64,000 nt of DNA from Pseudomonas fluorescens HK44 (GTDB lineage Bacteria > Pseudomonadota > Gammaproteobacteria > Pseudomonadales > Pseudomonadaceae), in the NCBI RefSeq assembly GCF_000217955.3, contig NZ_AFOY02000008.1, positions 372,001-436,000 on the forward strand, given 5' to 3'. Shown here piece by piece: positions 47,422 to 58,678 of the stretch. Under the pieces are notes generated by a model that saw nothing but the letters and a program-made list of their open reading frames with translations, ran no database searches and was not told where the DNA came from. Position 1 is the stretch's first letter. Every line of letters starts with the position of its first letter. A program made the translations under genes and the position numbers.

Positions 47422-48438
47422 TCAGAGTTGCAGGATCAGGGTTTTCAGCGGTGGCTGCTGATCCATCGACGGAAAGTCGCTGCCGGGTGTCAGCACGTCC
47501 CAGTCACGCACCGGACGCCCGGCTTTTTCTGCGCAGCGCAGCACTTGCTCACGCCAGTCGTCCATGCTGATTTTTGCCAGGTTGTTGCAGCAAATCAGCA
47601 CGCCGTCCTCGGCGGTGGTCAACAGCGCCGGTTTGAGCAGGCTCTGATAGTCGCGCAGCAGGTCGACGGTGCCGAATGCACTCTTGGCCCAGGCTGGCGG
47701 GTCGAGCAGGACCAGGTCGTATTGACGCTGTTCCAGGCGCGGGTAACTGGGCAGTTTCTGCCCGCGACGCTGACTGATCGGCAGTCCGGCGAGTTGGCGG
47801 ATGGCCGGGAAGTAATCGGACTGTACGAACTGCATGGTCGGCAGTTGCGGGTTGAGCAGACCGTTCTCGCGGCCGACGGCCAGGTTGCCCTCGGCGAAAT
47901 CCAGATTGCACACCTCGCGTGCCCCACCGGCCGCAGCGCAAAGGCCGACGCCGCAGGTGTAGGCGAACAGGTTCAGCACGCTTTTGCCGGCGCTGTGGTC
48001 CTTGACCCAGCCGCGGGCGTTGCGCAGGTCGAGAAACAGCAGCGGGTCTTGCCCGGCGTGGCGACCACGGACCCGGTAGTTCAGGCCCCATTCGTGGCCG
48101 ACCATGTCGGCAAGCGCGGCCTCATCGGCGCGGTAGACCGTGTCTTCGCGATCAATGCGCGAGTTACCCCGCGAGCGGTCGTTATAGACCAGCAAAGTGT
48201 CCAGGCCCAGATGCTGGTTGATGGTCGCGTGCAGTGCGAGCAAGTCATCGCGTTCCAGCGACTGGTGGAAGCTCTGGACCAGCAGTTGCGGGCCATAACG
48301 GTCGATGGTCAGGCCGCCGGCGCCTTCCTGGCTGCCATGGAACAGCCGATAGCAGTCGGTGCCTTGCGAGTGCAGCTCGGCGAGCAAGTCTTGGCGATGA
48401 TCGAGGGCGGCGCGCAGCGCCTGATTCAAGGAAGACAT
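47422..48438 (-). CDS. SAM-dependent rRNA methyltransferase-like protein (RlmI/YccW related)
   Basis: 338 residues. A C-terminal Rossmann methyltransferase domain from about residue 150 with VLNLFAYTCGVGLCAAAGGA (motif I), the NLDFAEGNLAVGREN step and LVLLDPPAWAK (motif IV, NPPF-like). The N-terminal part has the EEHRE-like region (YRLFHGSQEGAGGLTIDRYG) but the PUA domain of RlmI is missing. Target is probably 23S rRNA, but unproven. Confidence 0.75.
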   Translation of the reverse strand: MSSLNQALRAALDHRQDLLAELHSQGTDCYRLFHGSQEGAGGLTIDRYGPQLLVQSFHQSLERDDLLALHATINQHLGLDTLLVYNDRSRGNSRIDREDTVYRADEAALADMVGHEWGLNYRVRGRHAGQDPLLFLDLRNARGWVKDHSAGKSVLNLFAYTCGVGLCAAAGGAREVCNLDFAEGNLAVGRENGLLNPQLPTMQFVQSDYFPAIRQLAGLPISQRRGQKLPSYPRLEQRQYDLVLLDPPAWAKSAFGTVDLLRDYQSLLKPALLTTAEDGVLICCNNLAKISMDDWREQVLRCAEKAGRPVRDWDVLTPGSDFPSMDQQPPLKTLILQL

Positions 48439-48498
48439 GGACGCGCCTTGCTGGGGAATTTGGCGCGAGAGTTTAACAGGATTGTGATCGATGGATCC

Positions 48499-48636
48499 CC
48501 TGTGGCGAGGGAGCTTGCTCCCGTTGGAGCGCGAAGCGCTCCCAAATCCTTCAGCCGAGTTCTTTCAGACAGAGCCCGGTCGAATATTTTACGGCCGCTG
48601 CGCGCCCGAGCGGGAGCAAGCTCCCTCGCCACAGGG
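48499..48636. repeat. REP pair with long spacer
   Basis: Arms CCTGTGGCGAGGGAGCTTGC and its inverse (GCAAGCTCCCTCGCCACAGG) enclose about 95 bases that hold a second small inverted repeat (GAGCGCGAAGCGCTC). The single arm at 18481 is of the same type. Lies between the methyltransferase start and the MpaB-like stop. Confidence 0.8.
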
Positions 48637-48682
48637 TAATTGTTTTGCGAGGATTTAGCGTTCGATCGGCAGCAGCACGCGT

Positions 48683-49555
48683 TCAGCTGGGGATTCCCAT
48701 CCGCCGTTTGGCCCGCTGTACCGAACCATTGCGCACTGCCCAGCGCAGCACCGGGGCACTGCGATTGACGCTGGCGCGAATCAGTTTGCGTTGCAGCGGA
48801 TTCTGGCGGACACCGAGCATGTCACTGGCCCAGTCGGGCAGCAGGTCGATGCCCGCTTGCATCATCAGCCCGCCGAAGGGTCTGGCCAGGCGGCTGGGTG
48901 AAGGAGCGTCGAGCAGTAACCGCAACACTTCGCGGCTGCGTTCATCACAGAGCAGTTGTGGGCGAATTCGCTGAAGGTATTCGCTGATTTCCCGCCGTGA
49001 GCACGGAACATCGCGGGCGCCCAGTCGTTCGGCGACCAAAGCGATCTCGGCGTAGTAACGGTCCTGATCGGCGGGCGAAAGATTCGGATTGCGGTAGCGT
49101 AAATGCGCAGCGAGAAAACTGCTGACTTCGGCCACGTGCACCCAGGTCAGCAGGTCCGGATCGCTGGCGGCATAAGGGCGGCCATCGGGGGCGGTGCCGA
49201 CCACTTGCAGGTGAATGGTGCGCACTTTCTCGATCAGCCACTCGGCGTCCTGACGCGAGCCGAAGGTGGTGCCGGAGATGAACTGCCCAGTGCGACGCAG
49301 TCGACCGAGCATGTCTTCACGGAAGTTCGAGTGGTCCCAGACCCCGGCCAGCGCCAGCGGGTGCAAGGCTTGCAGCATCAAGGCGCTGATGCCGCCGATG
49401 AGCATGCTGCTGAAGTCGCCATGCACTTGCCAGCTCACCGAGTCGGGGCCAAAGAGCCCGGGATCGCCCTTGGGGTTTTCCAGGTCGAGCTTGCCCAGCG
49501 AAAGGCCGGACAGGCTCATGATCTGGGTTTCGATGCGGCTACGGATGAATTCCAT
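48683..49555 (-). CDS. MpaB-family oxygenase (DUF2236)
   Basis: 290 residues related to the latex-clearing / MpaB heme-oxygenase fold. DUF2236 features: the PDSVSWQVHGDFSSML segment, MLQALHPLALAGVWDHSNF with a conserved histidine pair, TGTTFGSR-like FISGTTFGSRQDAEWLI, and WVHVAEVSSFL. Substrate unknown. The histidines at about 65 and 75 and the HVAE motif could bind the heme, by family. Separated from acs by a terminator. Confidence 0.75.
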   Translation of the reverse strand: MEFIRSRIETQIMSLSGLSLGKLDLENPKGDPGLFGPDSVSWQVHGDFSSMLIGGISALMLQALHPLALAGVWDHSNFREDMLGRLRRTGQFISGTTFGSRQDAEWLIEKVRTIHLQVVGTAPDGRPYAASDPDLLTWVHVAEVSSFLAAHLRYRNPNLSPADQDRYYAEIALVAERLGARDVPCSRREISEYLQRIRPQLLCDERSREVLRLLLDAPSPSRLARPFGGLMMQAGIDLLPDWASDMLGVRQNPLQRKLIRASVNRSAPVLRWAVRNGSVQRAKRRMGIPS

Positions 49556-49579
49556 GACAACTCGGTGGCTACGGCATTT

Positions 49580-49605
49580 AAAAAGTGCGCGGCCAGCGGC
49601 CGCGC
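49580..49605 (-). terminator. Terminator of acs
   Basis: On the minus strand GCGCGGCC GCT GGCCGCGC followed by ACTTTTTAAA. Perfect 8-bp stem with a 3-base loop, 22 bases beyond the acs stop. Confidence 0.8.
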
Positions 49606-49626
49606 CTGGGTGATCAGCTCATTGGT

Positions 49627-51564
<1,938 letters not shown>

Positions 51565-51647
51565 GGCGGTTCCTTATGCTTGTATTGCACAAGTGATAAA
51601 GATGCGCCGAGTGACTATCGGGTTCAAGAGGGGAGCTACGCGACCCT

Positions 51648-51737
51648 CGTAGGAGCAGAGCTTGCTCGCGATGAACGATGATGCGGTGTATCGGATACAC
51701 CGCAGCGCCTGCATCGCGAGCAAGCTTTGCTCCTACG
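51648..51737. repeat. REP pair between acs and pgi
   Basis: Arms CGTAGGAGCAGAGCTTGCTC and inverse GAGCAAGCTTTGCTCCTACG. Same subfamily as 9900-9991. Lies 19 bases below the pgi stop and may serve as its transcript end. Confidence 0.85.
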
Positions 51738-51755
51738 GGATGGGGGAGGATCAGA

Positions 51756-53420
51756 TCACCCGCGGTGACGACCGCGGAAGTAGTTGATCAGGCCCTGGGT
51801 CGAAGCGTCTTCGGCCGGGGTTTCTTCGCTGCCGACCAGGCGGCTGTAGACGCCTTTGCCCAGCTCCTTACCCAACTCCACGCCCCATTGGTCGAAGGCG
51901 TTGATGCCCCAGATCACGCTCTGCACGAACACCTTGTGCTCGTACATCGCGACCAGCGCACCAAGACGACGCGGGCTGATGCGCTCGACCACCAGGGTGT
52001 TGCTCGGGCGGTTGCCCGGGATCACCTTGTGCGGCGCGAGTTTTTGCACCTGGTCTTCGGCCACGCCTTTTTCACGCAGCTCGACCTCCGCCTCGGCGCG
52101 GGTCTTGCCGAGCATCAGCGCCTGGCTTTGCGACAGGCAGTTGGCGTACAGCCACTGGTGGTGGTCGGCAACCGGGTTGAAGCTGACGATCGGCACAATG
52201 AAGTCGGCCGGAATCAGCTGGGTGCCCTGGTGCAGCAACTGGTGATAGGCGTGTTGACCGTTGCAACCGACGCCGCCCCAGATGACCGGACCGGTATCGG
52301 TGGAAACCGGCGTGCCGTCCTGACGTACGCTCTTGCCGTTGGATTCCATGTCCAGTTGCTGCAAGTGCTTGGTGATGTTGCGCAGGTAGTGGTCGTACGG
52401 CAGGATCGCGTGGCTTTGCGCGCCCCAGAAGTTGCCATACCAGACACCCAGCAATGCCAGCAGCACCGGCATGTTCTGTTCGAATGGCGCGCTCTGAAAG
52501 TGCTGGTCCATGGTGTAGGCGCCGGACAGCAGTTCCTTGAAGTTCGACATGCCGATGGCCAGGGCAATCGGCAAACCGATGGCCGACCACAACGAGTAAC
52601 GTCCGCCAACCCAGTCCCACATCGGGAAGATGTTCTCTTCGCGAATACCGAAGGCCACGGCCGCCGCGTTGTTGCTCGAAACGGCGATGAAGTGGCGATA
52701 CAGCTCGGCTTCGGAGCCGCCCTGAGCCAGGTACCAGGCGCGTGCCGCCTGGGCATTTTTCAGGGTTTCGAGGGTGTTGAAGGATTTTGAGGAAACGATG
52801 AACAGTGTGGTTTCGGCACGAATCTTTGCCGACAACTCATGGAATTCGCTGCCGTCGATGTTCGCCAGGTAATGGCAGCGCACGCCTTTCTGGGCGTAGG
52901 ACAGCAGCGCTTCGGAAACCAGTTCAGGGCCGAGGAACGAACCACCGATACCGATGTTCACAACGTCAGTGATCGGCTTCTCGGTGTAACCACGCCACAG
53001 GCCGTCGTGAATGCGCCCGACCAGCTCGGTGATCTGGTTCAGCACTTTGTGCACGTCGGGCATGACGTTGACGCCATTGACCGACAGCTTGTCGCCCACC
53101 GGGCGGCGCAGGGCCGTATGCAGCGCCGGACGGCCTTCGGAGGCATTGACGATTTCGCCGTTGAACAACGCCTTGATCGCGTCCTGCAAGCCGGCTTCGT
53201 CAGCCAGGCCCACCAGCAGTTTGCGGGTTTCGGTGTTGATCAGGTTTTTCGAGTAATCAAGAAATAGCCCGCAACTGCTCAGTGTGAACTGGGTAAAACG
53301 CTGCGGGTCGGCATTGAACGCTTCGCGCATGCTGAAATCCTGCATGGCTTGGCGGTGATCATTCAGCGCCTGCCAGGCTGGCAGAGCGGTAACGTCATGA
53401 GGAGTGCGGTAGTACGCCAT
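51756..53420 (-). CDS. pgi: Glucose-6-phosphate isomerase
   Basis: 554 residues, full length. Family signatures: [75 protein letters not shown], and a C-terminal [17 protein letters not shown]. Pgi links the hexose phosphate pools; in Pseudomonas it supports gluconeogenesis and alginate/LPS sugar supply. Transcribed with panD upstream (243-base gap). Confidence 0.97.
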   Translation of the reverse strand: MAYYRTPHDVTALPAWQALNDHRQAMQDFSMREAFNADPQRFTQFTLSSCGLFLDYSKNLINTETRKLLVGLADEAGLQDAIKALFNGEIVNASEGRPALHTALRRPVGDKLSVNGVNVMPDVHKVLNQITELVGRIHDGLWRGYTEKPITDVVNIGIGGSFLGPELVSEALLSYAQKGVRCHYLANIDGSEFHELSAKIRAETTLFIVSSKSFNTLETLKNAQAARAWYLAQGGSEAELYRHFIAVSSNNAAAVAFGIREENIFPMWDWVGGRYSLWSAIGLPIALAIGMSNFKELLSGAYTMDQHFQSAPFEQNMPVLLALLGVWYGNFWGAQSHAILPYDHYLRNITKHLQQLDMESNGKSVRQDGTPVSTDTGPVIWGGVGCNGQHAYHQLLHQGTQLIPADFIVPIVSFNPVADHHQWLYANCLSQSQALMLGKTRAEAEVELREKGVAEDQVQKLAPHKVIPGNRPSNTLVVERISPRRLGALVAMYEHKVFVQSVIWGINAFDQWGVELGKELGKGVYSRLVGSEETPAEDASTQGLINYFRGRHRG

Positions 53421-53590
53421 CGCTGCGGGTTTCCTTTTTACTTGGACTGCCTTTAGGACACTGAAAAACCCGGAATGTCCTGTTTGATGACAGGCACCCT
53501 CCGGTTGAACTGCGAGTAAACGATTAAATAGCGCAGGGCGATTACAGTAAACCTCGCGGTGTGATCTGTCTTGGCTTTGTCTGACCTGTG

Positions 53591-53612
53591 GCCGGTACTA
53601 TTTTGTACCGGC
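53591..53612. other. Perfect hairpin in the panD/pgi gap
   Basis: GCCGGTAC TATTTT GTACCGGC, 8-bp stem, 6-base loop. Neither side has a clear T run of terminator type, so it could be a transcript-stabilising hairpin or an operator. The rest of the 243-base gap shows no gene. Confidence 0.5.
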
Positions 53613-53663
53613 GCTTCAAGTGAGCCACGCAGGTATTCAGTGCACAGGGTACGGGGGGAGGGC

Positions 53664-54044
53664 TCAGGCGACCTGAACCGGGATGGCATTGCTGGTATGG
53701 CTCAACTCGTTGCCGGGAGCCATGTAGAGCATGCGCGGTTTGAAATTGAGCAGTTCGGCTTCGCTGTAATGAGCGTAAGCGCAGATGATCACCCGATCAC
53801 CGACCTTGGCCTTGTGTGCGGCGGCGCCGTTGACCGAGATCATTCGCGAGCCTTCTTCGCCACGGATCGCGTAAGTGGTGAAGCGTTCGCCGTTGTCGAC
53901 GTTGTAGATCTGGATTTGTTCGTACTCACGGATCCCGGACAGGTCCAGCCATTCGCCGTCGATGGCGCAAGAGCCTTCGTAGTCGAGCACTGCGTGGGTA
54001 ACTTCGGCGCGATGCAGCTTGGCCTTGAGCATGATGGCGTGCAT
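53664..54044 (-). CDS. panD: Aspartate 1-decarboxylase
   Basis: 126-residue pyruvoyl enzyme that makes beta-alanine for pantothenate. Self-cleavage site G24-S25 (YEGSC) creates the pyruvoyl group; [22 protein letters not shown] and [22 protein letters not shown] are typical. Belongs to the pan cluster with panC and panB, but a gap with an inverted repeat separates it from panC. Confidence 0.97.
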   Translation of the reverse strand: MHAIMLKAKLHRAEVTHAVLDYEGSCAIDGEWLDLSGIREYEQIQIYNVDNGERFTTYAIRGEEGSRMISVNGAAAHKAKVGDRVIICAYAHYSEAELLNFKPRMLYMAPGNELSHTSNAIPVQVA

Positions 54045-54115
54045 GAGTGTTTCCCTTGGTCAGATCCGAACGGCGGGCAGTTTGCCCGAAGCTTTTGAGG
54101 CCGGCAATACACCGC

Positions 54116-54191
54116 AAAAGATCGCAGCCTGCGGCAGCTCCTACACGGAATCGTATAATTCTGTAGTTGCTGCCGCCGGCTGCGATCTTTT
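54116..54191. repeat. Inverted repeat between panC and panD
   Basis: Outer arms AAAAGATCGCAGCC and GGCTGCGATCTTTT, 14-bp perfect match, with inner imperfect symmetry (GGCAGCTCCTAC / GTAGTTGCTGCC). A second palindrome family of Pseudomonas, different from the GAGC-core REPs. It could terminate panC or control panD. Confidence 0.8.
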
Positions 54192-54202
54192 GATCTTGCC
54201 CT

Positions 54203-55063
54203 TTAAACCGGAGCGTCGAGGTTCAGGTGCAGGTTGTCGATCAACCGGGTCGTGCCCAGGAAAGCGGCCACCAGGATCACCAGGTCACGGTCATCCACGG
54301 TCGCTGGGCGTAGGGTCAGTGCGTGGCGGATTTCCAGGTAATCAGGACGCAACCCGGCGGCCTGGAGCTGCTCGATCTTCCGGGCCAGGAGCGCCGGGTA
54401 ATCGCGTTCGCCCTGTTTGATGGCTTCGGCGATGTCGCTCAGCGTGCGATACACAATTGGCGCGACGGCCCGCTGTTCTTCACTGAGGAAACCATTGCGC
54501 GAGGACAGCGCCAGACCGTCGGCGGCTCTTACGGTGGGCTCGCCAATGATCTGGATCGGCATGTTCAGGTCATGCACCAGCGCGCGAATCACCGCCAGTT
54601 GCTGGAAGTCTTTCTGACCGAAGACCGCGAGGTCTGGCTGAACCATGTTGAACAACTTGCTGACCACCGTCGCCACGCCTTCGAAATGCCCGGGGCGGCT
54701 GGCGCCACACAGGCCTTCAGAAAGCAGGGGAACGCTGACGCGGGTCTGGCCGGCCATGCCGTCCGGGTACATTTCCTCGACGGTTGGGGCGAACAGCAGG
54801 TGACAACCGGCTTGCAGCAGTTTCTCCTGGTCGGCGGCCAAGGTCCGCGGATACTTGTCGAGGTCTTCGCCTGCGCCAAATTGCAGCGGGTTGACGAAAA
54901 TGCTTGCAACCACAAAGTCCGCTCGTTGGGCGGCTTTGGTGACCAGTGCTATGTGGCCGCTGTGCAGGTTGCCCATGGTCGGTACGAAGCCGATACGTTT
55001 GCCTTCACCTCGAACGCGGGCTACGGCGGCACGCAGTTCGCGTACGGTTTTGACAGTGTTCAT
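54203..55063 (-). CDS. panC: Pantoate-beta-alanine ligase
   Basis: 286 residues; joins pantoate and beta-alanine with ATP. Nucleotidyltransferase motif [11 protein letters not shown] (the HIGH-like box), [13 protein letters not shown], and [12 protein letters not shown]. Starts in a 4-base overlap with panB. Confidence 0.96.
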   Translation of the reverse strand: MNTVKTVRELRAAVARVRGEGKRIGFVPTMGNLHSGHIALVTKAAQRADFVVASIFVNPLQFGAGEDLDKYPRTLAADQEKLLQAGCHLLFAPTVEEMYPDGMAGQTRVSVPLLSEGLCGASRPGHFEGVATVVSKLFNMVQPDLAVFGQKDFQQLAVIRALVHDLNMPIQIIGEPTVRAADGLALSSRNGFLSEEQRAVAPIVYRTLSDIAEAIKQGERDYPALLARKIEQLQAAGLRPDYLEIRHALTLRPATVDDRDLVILVAAFLGTTRLIDNLHLNLDAPV

Positions 55064-55860
55064 GCAGAGAATCCGTGTTCAGCACCAGGGAAGGTCGCGG
55101 CTTTGACTTCAGCGACGTAAGCGCTCAGGGCGGCGTGAATGCTGTCTTGGCCGGCCATGAAGTTCTTCACGAACTTCGGTGCGCGGTCGGTGAGGGACAG
55201 GCCGAGCATGTCGTGCAGTACCAGCACTTGACCGTCGGTGGCATTGCCGGCGCCGATGCCGATCACCGGGATCTTCACCGCTTGGGTGATTTCGTGGGCC
55301 AGCTCGCTCGGTACGCATTCAAGCAGCAACATCGCCGCGCCGGCCTGCTCCAGGGCAATTGCGTCGGCGCGCATCTGCCGGGCCTGGTTTTCATTGCGGC
55401 CCTGAACTTTATAACCGCCGAGAATGTTCACCGACTGCGGCGTCAGACCCATATGCGCGCAGACCGGGATACCGCGTTCGGCCAGCAGACGAATCGACTC
55501 GGCCAGCCACAGCGCGCCTTCGACCTTGACCATGTGTGCACCGGCCTGCATCAACTGGGCGCTGTTGGTCATCGTCTGCTCGATGGTGGCGTAAGCCATG
55601 AACGGCAGGTCCGCGAGGATCAAGGCATCGGTGTTGCCACGCTTGACCGCGGCGACGTGGTAAGCCATTTCGGCGTTGGTCACCGGCAGGGTGCTGTCGT
55701 GTCCTTGCAACACCATGCCAAGGGAGTCGCCCACCAGCAACACTTCAACACCCGCCTCATTGCAAGCGTGGGCGAAGGTGGCGTCGTAGCAGGTCAGCAT
55801 GGTGATTTTTTCACCCTTTTGCTTGAGGCTCTGCAATGTGGTCAAGGTGATAGCTGGCAT
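55060..55860 (-). CDS. panB: 3-methyl-2-oxobutanoate hydroxymethyltransferase
   Basis: 266 residues; first committed step of pantothenate synthesis using methylene-THF. Family motifs [30 protein letters not shown] (in parts), [10 protein letters not shown], and [22 protein letters not shown] are present. ATG 55860 is chosen for [10 protein letters not shown]; a longer frame adds a few residues. The folate route links it to folK nearby, but no overlap is seen there. Confidence 0.97.
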   Translation of the reverse strand: MPAITLTTLQSLKQKGEKITMLTCYDATFAHACNEAGVEVLLVGDSLGMVLQGHDSTLPVTNAEMAYHVAAVKRGNTDALILADLPFMAYATIEQTMTNSAQLMQAGAHMVKVEGALWLAESIRLLAERGIPVCAHMGLTPQSVNILGGYKVQGRNENQARQMRADAIALEQAGAAMLLLECVPSELAHEITQAVKIPVIGIGAGNATDGQVLVLHDMLGLSLTDRAPKFVKNFMAGQDSIHAALSAYVAEVKAATFPGAEHGFSA

Positions 55861-56121
55861 GTAAGGAATCCTCATTCAGGCGCTTGGAAAACTACTGCGA
55901 GTAACGCGCGTGATTCTTCATTTACTCAGGCGCACGGTCTTGTGTCGTGCTTGAAAAGCCTGGATTGCGCCCTGTAGTGCCGGGTTGGCGGCAGCGGGAC
56001 GCCTATAGTCGTGAGGAGAACTCGGGAAGTCAATTGGATGTGTTACCGCAATGTTACGCCGTTGGTGTTACCGGCGTTACTGATGCGATTCAGCAGGTTC
56101 TTCAGGAGCAACACAAGCCAA
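55861..56121. other. Intergenic region with four GTTAC direct repeats
   Basis: 295-base gap from panB to folK (to 56155) without a recognisable gene. It holds TGTTAC at 56041, 56052 and 56066 and CGTTAC at 56075, spaced 11, 14 and 9 bases apart. TGTTAC is the half-site of CbrB-type elements; no inverted partner GTAACA is present here. The rest (55861-56040) shows nothing I can assign. Confidence 0.4.
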
Positions 56122-56145
56122 TGTGGGAGCAGGCTCGCTCCCACA
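56122..56145. repeat. Short REP palindrome after folK
   Basis: TGTGGGAGC AGGCTC GCTCCCACA: single REP hairpin, 11 bases below the folK stop. Confidence 0.75.
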
Positions 56146-56155
56146 GGGGGCCTCA

Positions 56156-56641
56156 TCAAGCCTGGGGGAGGCGTTCCAGTCCGACGAACGGGCATTCAGC
56201 GAGCAGTTCGCGCAGGTGACGGCCGTCCGCCAGTTGCAGATCAGCTGGCGCCAGCTCGGCCAGCGGGTAGAGCACAAAGGCTCGGGCCTGCATGTGGTAA
56301 TGGGGGACTGTAAGGCGGGGCTCGTCGATCAGTCGATCGCCGAACAGCAGGATATCCAGATCCAGCGTGCGCGGGCCCCAGCGCTCATGGCGCTCGCGAC
56401 CCTGATCGATTTCGATGGCTTGCAGTGCATCGAGCAGCTCAAGCGGCGTCAGCGTGCTGTCGAGCGCGGCCACCGCGTTGGTATAACGCGGCTGGCCTGG
56501 CAGCAAGGAGTCGCTTTGATAGAAGGACGAAACCCCCACCAGAGCTGTCTTGGGTAACTGCGCGAGCGCTTCGACGGCGCTGCGCAATTGTTCCGCGGGG
56601 GCTGCGAGGTTGCTGCCCATGCCAATGTAAATGCGTTCCAT
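56156..56641 (-). CDS. folK: HPPK, 2-amino-4-hydroxy-6-hydroxymethyldihydropteridine pyrophosphokinase
   Basis: 161 residues; transfers pyrophosphate to the pterin in folate synthesis. IYIGMGSNLAAPAEQL at the start, RHERWGPRTLDLDIL (metal-binding aspartates) and PHYHMQARAFVLYPLAELAP are diagnostic. ATG 56641 starts 4 bases after the pcnB stop, as in other gammaproteobacteria. Confidence 0.96.
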   Translation of the reverse strand: MERIYIGMGSNLAAPAEQLRSAVEALAQLPKTALVGVSSFYQSDSLLPGQPRYTNAVAALDSTLTPLELLDALQAIEIDQGRERHERWGPRTLDLDILLFGDRLIDEPRLTVPHYHMQARAFVLYPLAELAPADLQLADGRHLRELLAECPFVGLERLPQA

Positions 56642-56645
56642 CGAT

Positions 56646-58049
56646 TTACTCGCCCGACGTACTCGGTATGCCAGCAGCACGTTTGCGCTTGGCGCCACCG
56701 CTGCGGCGACGTTTACGCGGCGCACCGCTGGCACTGTCGTCCTTGCCGCTGAGATCGCGGATCATGTCGCGGCGTTCGCTTTCGTTGGCGTCCTGATAGT
56801 CCGTCCACCATTCGCCCAGGCCATTGGTCTGTTCGCCAGCGCTTTCACGCAGTAACAGGAAGTCGTAACCGGCGCGGAATCGCGGGTTGTCCAGCAACAG
56901 GTCGGCACGTTTGCCACTGCGGCGCGGCAGGCGCTCCTGCATGTCCCAGATCTCGCGGATCGGCATGGTGAAGCGCTTCGGAATCGCGATCCGCTGGCAT
57001 TGCTCGCTGATCAGTTCGTGAGCAGCTTCCTGCATGGCCGGAATCGGTGGCATGCCACGATCCTGCAAGCGCAGTACGCGGGCCGGCAAGGCTGGCCAAA
57101 GCAGGGCGGCGAACAGGAACGCCGGCGTCACCGGCTTGTTCTGCTTGATTCGCAGGTCGGTGTTGATCAGCGCTTCGCTGATCAGGGTGTGGGTGTAAGT
57201 CGGGTTGTGTTCCAGTGCTTCGGCGCTGGCCGGGAACAGTGGGTCGAACAATTGCAGGTCGACCAGCATCTCAAAGGTGTCTGCGGCATGACCTGAAAGG
57301 AACAGCTTCAACACTTCTTCGAACAAGCGCGCTGACGGGATTTCGCGCAGCATCGGTGCCAGGCTGCGGATTGGCAAGGCGCTGTGTTTCTCGATACCGA
57401 AGTCCAGCTTGGCGGCGAAACGCACCGCACGGAGCATCCGCACCGGGTCTTCCTGGTAACGCTGGGTCGGGTCGCCGATCAGGCGGATCAGGTGATTGCG
57501 GATGTCGTGTACGCCGTTGGCGTAGTCGAGAATGCGCTCGCTGACCGGATCGTAATACAGGGCGTTGATAGTGAAGTCGCGGCGTTGCGCGTCTTCTTCC
57601 AGGGTGCCGTAAACGTTGTCACGCAGAATGCGCCCGCTTTCGTTACGCGAGGACTGGTTGCTGTCTTCTTCCTCGTCGTTTTGCGGGTGATTGGCGCGGA
57701 ACGTCGCGACTTCAATGATTTCGCGGCCAAAATGGATGTGTACCAGTTTGAAGCGGCGACCGATGATCCGCGCATTGCGAAACTCGGCGCGAACCTGTTC
57801 CGGTGTGGCGCTGGTGGCGACGTCGAAATCTTTGGGTGTGATGTTGAGCAGCATGTCACGCACGCAGCCACCGACCAGGTAAGCCTGGTAGCCGGCGTTC
57901 TGCAGGCGTTCGACGATGTTCACCGCATAACGGCTGAACTGAGCCCGTTGCAGCGAGTGTTGGCTGCTATTGAGCACTTCAGGCGTGCTACGAATGTGTT
58001 GCGTACGACGCAAGGGAGAACGGAATGACTGGAACAGCTTCTTCAGCAT
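56646..58049 (-). CDS. pcnB: Poly(A) polymerase I
   Basis: 467 residues; adds 3' A tails that feed RNA decay. Head nucleotidyltransferase domain with LVGGCVRDMLL and DFDVAT, RRDFTINALYYD, RMLRAVRFAAKL. Arg-rich C-terminus (RKRRRSGGAKRKR). ATG 58049 gives MLKKLFQSFRSPLRR; the longer upstream frame runs through the crcZ gene. Follows crcZ at about 135 bases. Confidence 0.95.
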   Translation of the reverse strand: MLKKLFQSFRSPLRRTQHIRSTPEVLNSSQHSLQRAQFSRYAVNIVERLQNAGYQAYLVGGCVRDMLLNITPKDFDVATSATPEQVRAEFRNARIIGRRFKLVHIHFGREIIEVATFRANHPQNDEEEDSNQSSRNESGRILRDNVYGTLEEDAQRRDFTINALYYDPVSERILDYANGVHDIRNHLIRLIGDPTQRYQEDPVRMLRAVRFAAKLDFGIEKHSALPIRSLAPMLREIPSARLFEEVLKLFLSGHAADTFEMLVDLQLFDPLFPASAEALEHNPTYTHTLISEALINTDLRIKQNKPVTPAFLFAALLWPALPARVLRLQDRGMPPIPAMQEAAHELISEQCQRIAIPKRFTMPIREIWDMQERLPRRSGKRADLLLDNPRFRAGYDFLLLRESAGEQTNGLGEWWTDYQDANESERRDMIRDLSGKDDSASGAPRKRRRSGGAKRKRAAGIPSTSGE

Positions 58050-58184
58050 GGGATGCACTGTTTGAAGGAATGTTCGGCCAAAACGAAGAATGACCGCATG
58101 ATGGGCGGGGATTCTAGCATTTAGTCGGGGGATGGTGTAGGAAGCTGCGCGGATCTGCTTCGGGCCGCCTTGGGCAAACGCCAG

Positions 58185-58554
58185 AAACCACAAGGGGAGC
58201 CGAAGCTCCCCAAGAAGTAGTTGCATGCTCTATTTTTATTTTTGGTTTCGGGCTTCTTGTTTTTGTGTAACGCCCTTGTCATGAAGGTTTCCTTCATGAC
58301 CCTCCCAATCGGGAGCCAAGAGCAAACGGATTGCTTTGATCGCTGTGCTGTAATGATCTGTGTGATCCAACCAGTTCAGGCTCTGCCTTAGGGCAGTTTT
58401 TGTTGTTCTCGGCCTGGTTGCGGGGCAAGCCCCAAATACAACGCCTCTCCAAAAGAATCAGTTAGCTACGCCTCTCGCCGTCTTGTTTTTGTTGTGCGTG
58501 AGTCGATTCGTCTTATTTTTATTGTCTTGTGCATTGCTTGTTATTGTTCTTGTA
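58185..58554 (-). ncRNA. crcZ: CrcZ small RNA, Hfq/Crc decoy
   Basis: Non-coding 3' neighbour of cbrB, transcribed on the minus strand from the sigma54 promoter at 58565-58581. It has six A-rich motifs of the Hfq/Crc-binding type at about 58537-58551 (AAGAACAATAACAAG), 58511-58528, 58481-58495, 58394-58409, 58253-58268 and 58230-58246. It ends at a GGGGAGC TTCG GCTCCCC hairpin (58194-58211) followed by TTGTGGTTT. The position between cbrB and pcnB and the motif content match CrcZ, which is about 400 bases in P. aeruginosa. It sequesters Hfq/Crc and so relieves catabolite repression. Confidence 0.9.
58192..58211 (-). terminator. Terminator hairpin of crcZ
   Basis: GGGGAGC TTCG GCTCCCC on the minus strand with a T-rich but not pure tail (TTGTGGTTTCT). 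About 145 bases before the pcnB start, so partial read-through into pcnB is possible. Confidence 0.7.
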
Positions 58555-58564
58555 CCAAACATAT

Positions 58565-58581
58565 AGCAGGTGCCGTGCCAA
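58565..58581 (-). promoter_or_regulatory. Sigma54 promoter of crcZ
   Basis: On the minus strand TTGGCACGGCACCTGCT, a match to TTGGCACG-N4-TTGCW with one mismatch. Transcription start expected near 58554, just ahead of the first A-rich motif. Confidence 0.88.
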
Positions 58582-58638
58582 CTATTGCGATCCCCAGTAA
58601 AACAAGGGGTTAGGTGCCTGAATCGCTTTTTTCAGGGC

Positions 58639-58674
58639 CAAAAAAAACCGGGGCTTCGTTACCGTAAGCCCCGG
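58639..58674 (-). terminator. Terminator of cbrB
   Basis: CCGGGGCTTACG GTAA CGAAGCCCCGG followed by eight T on the minus strand. Separates cbrB transcripts from crcZ. Confidence 0.88.
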
Positions 58675-58678
58675 CTTC

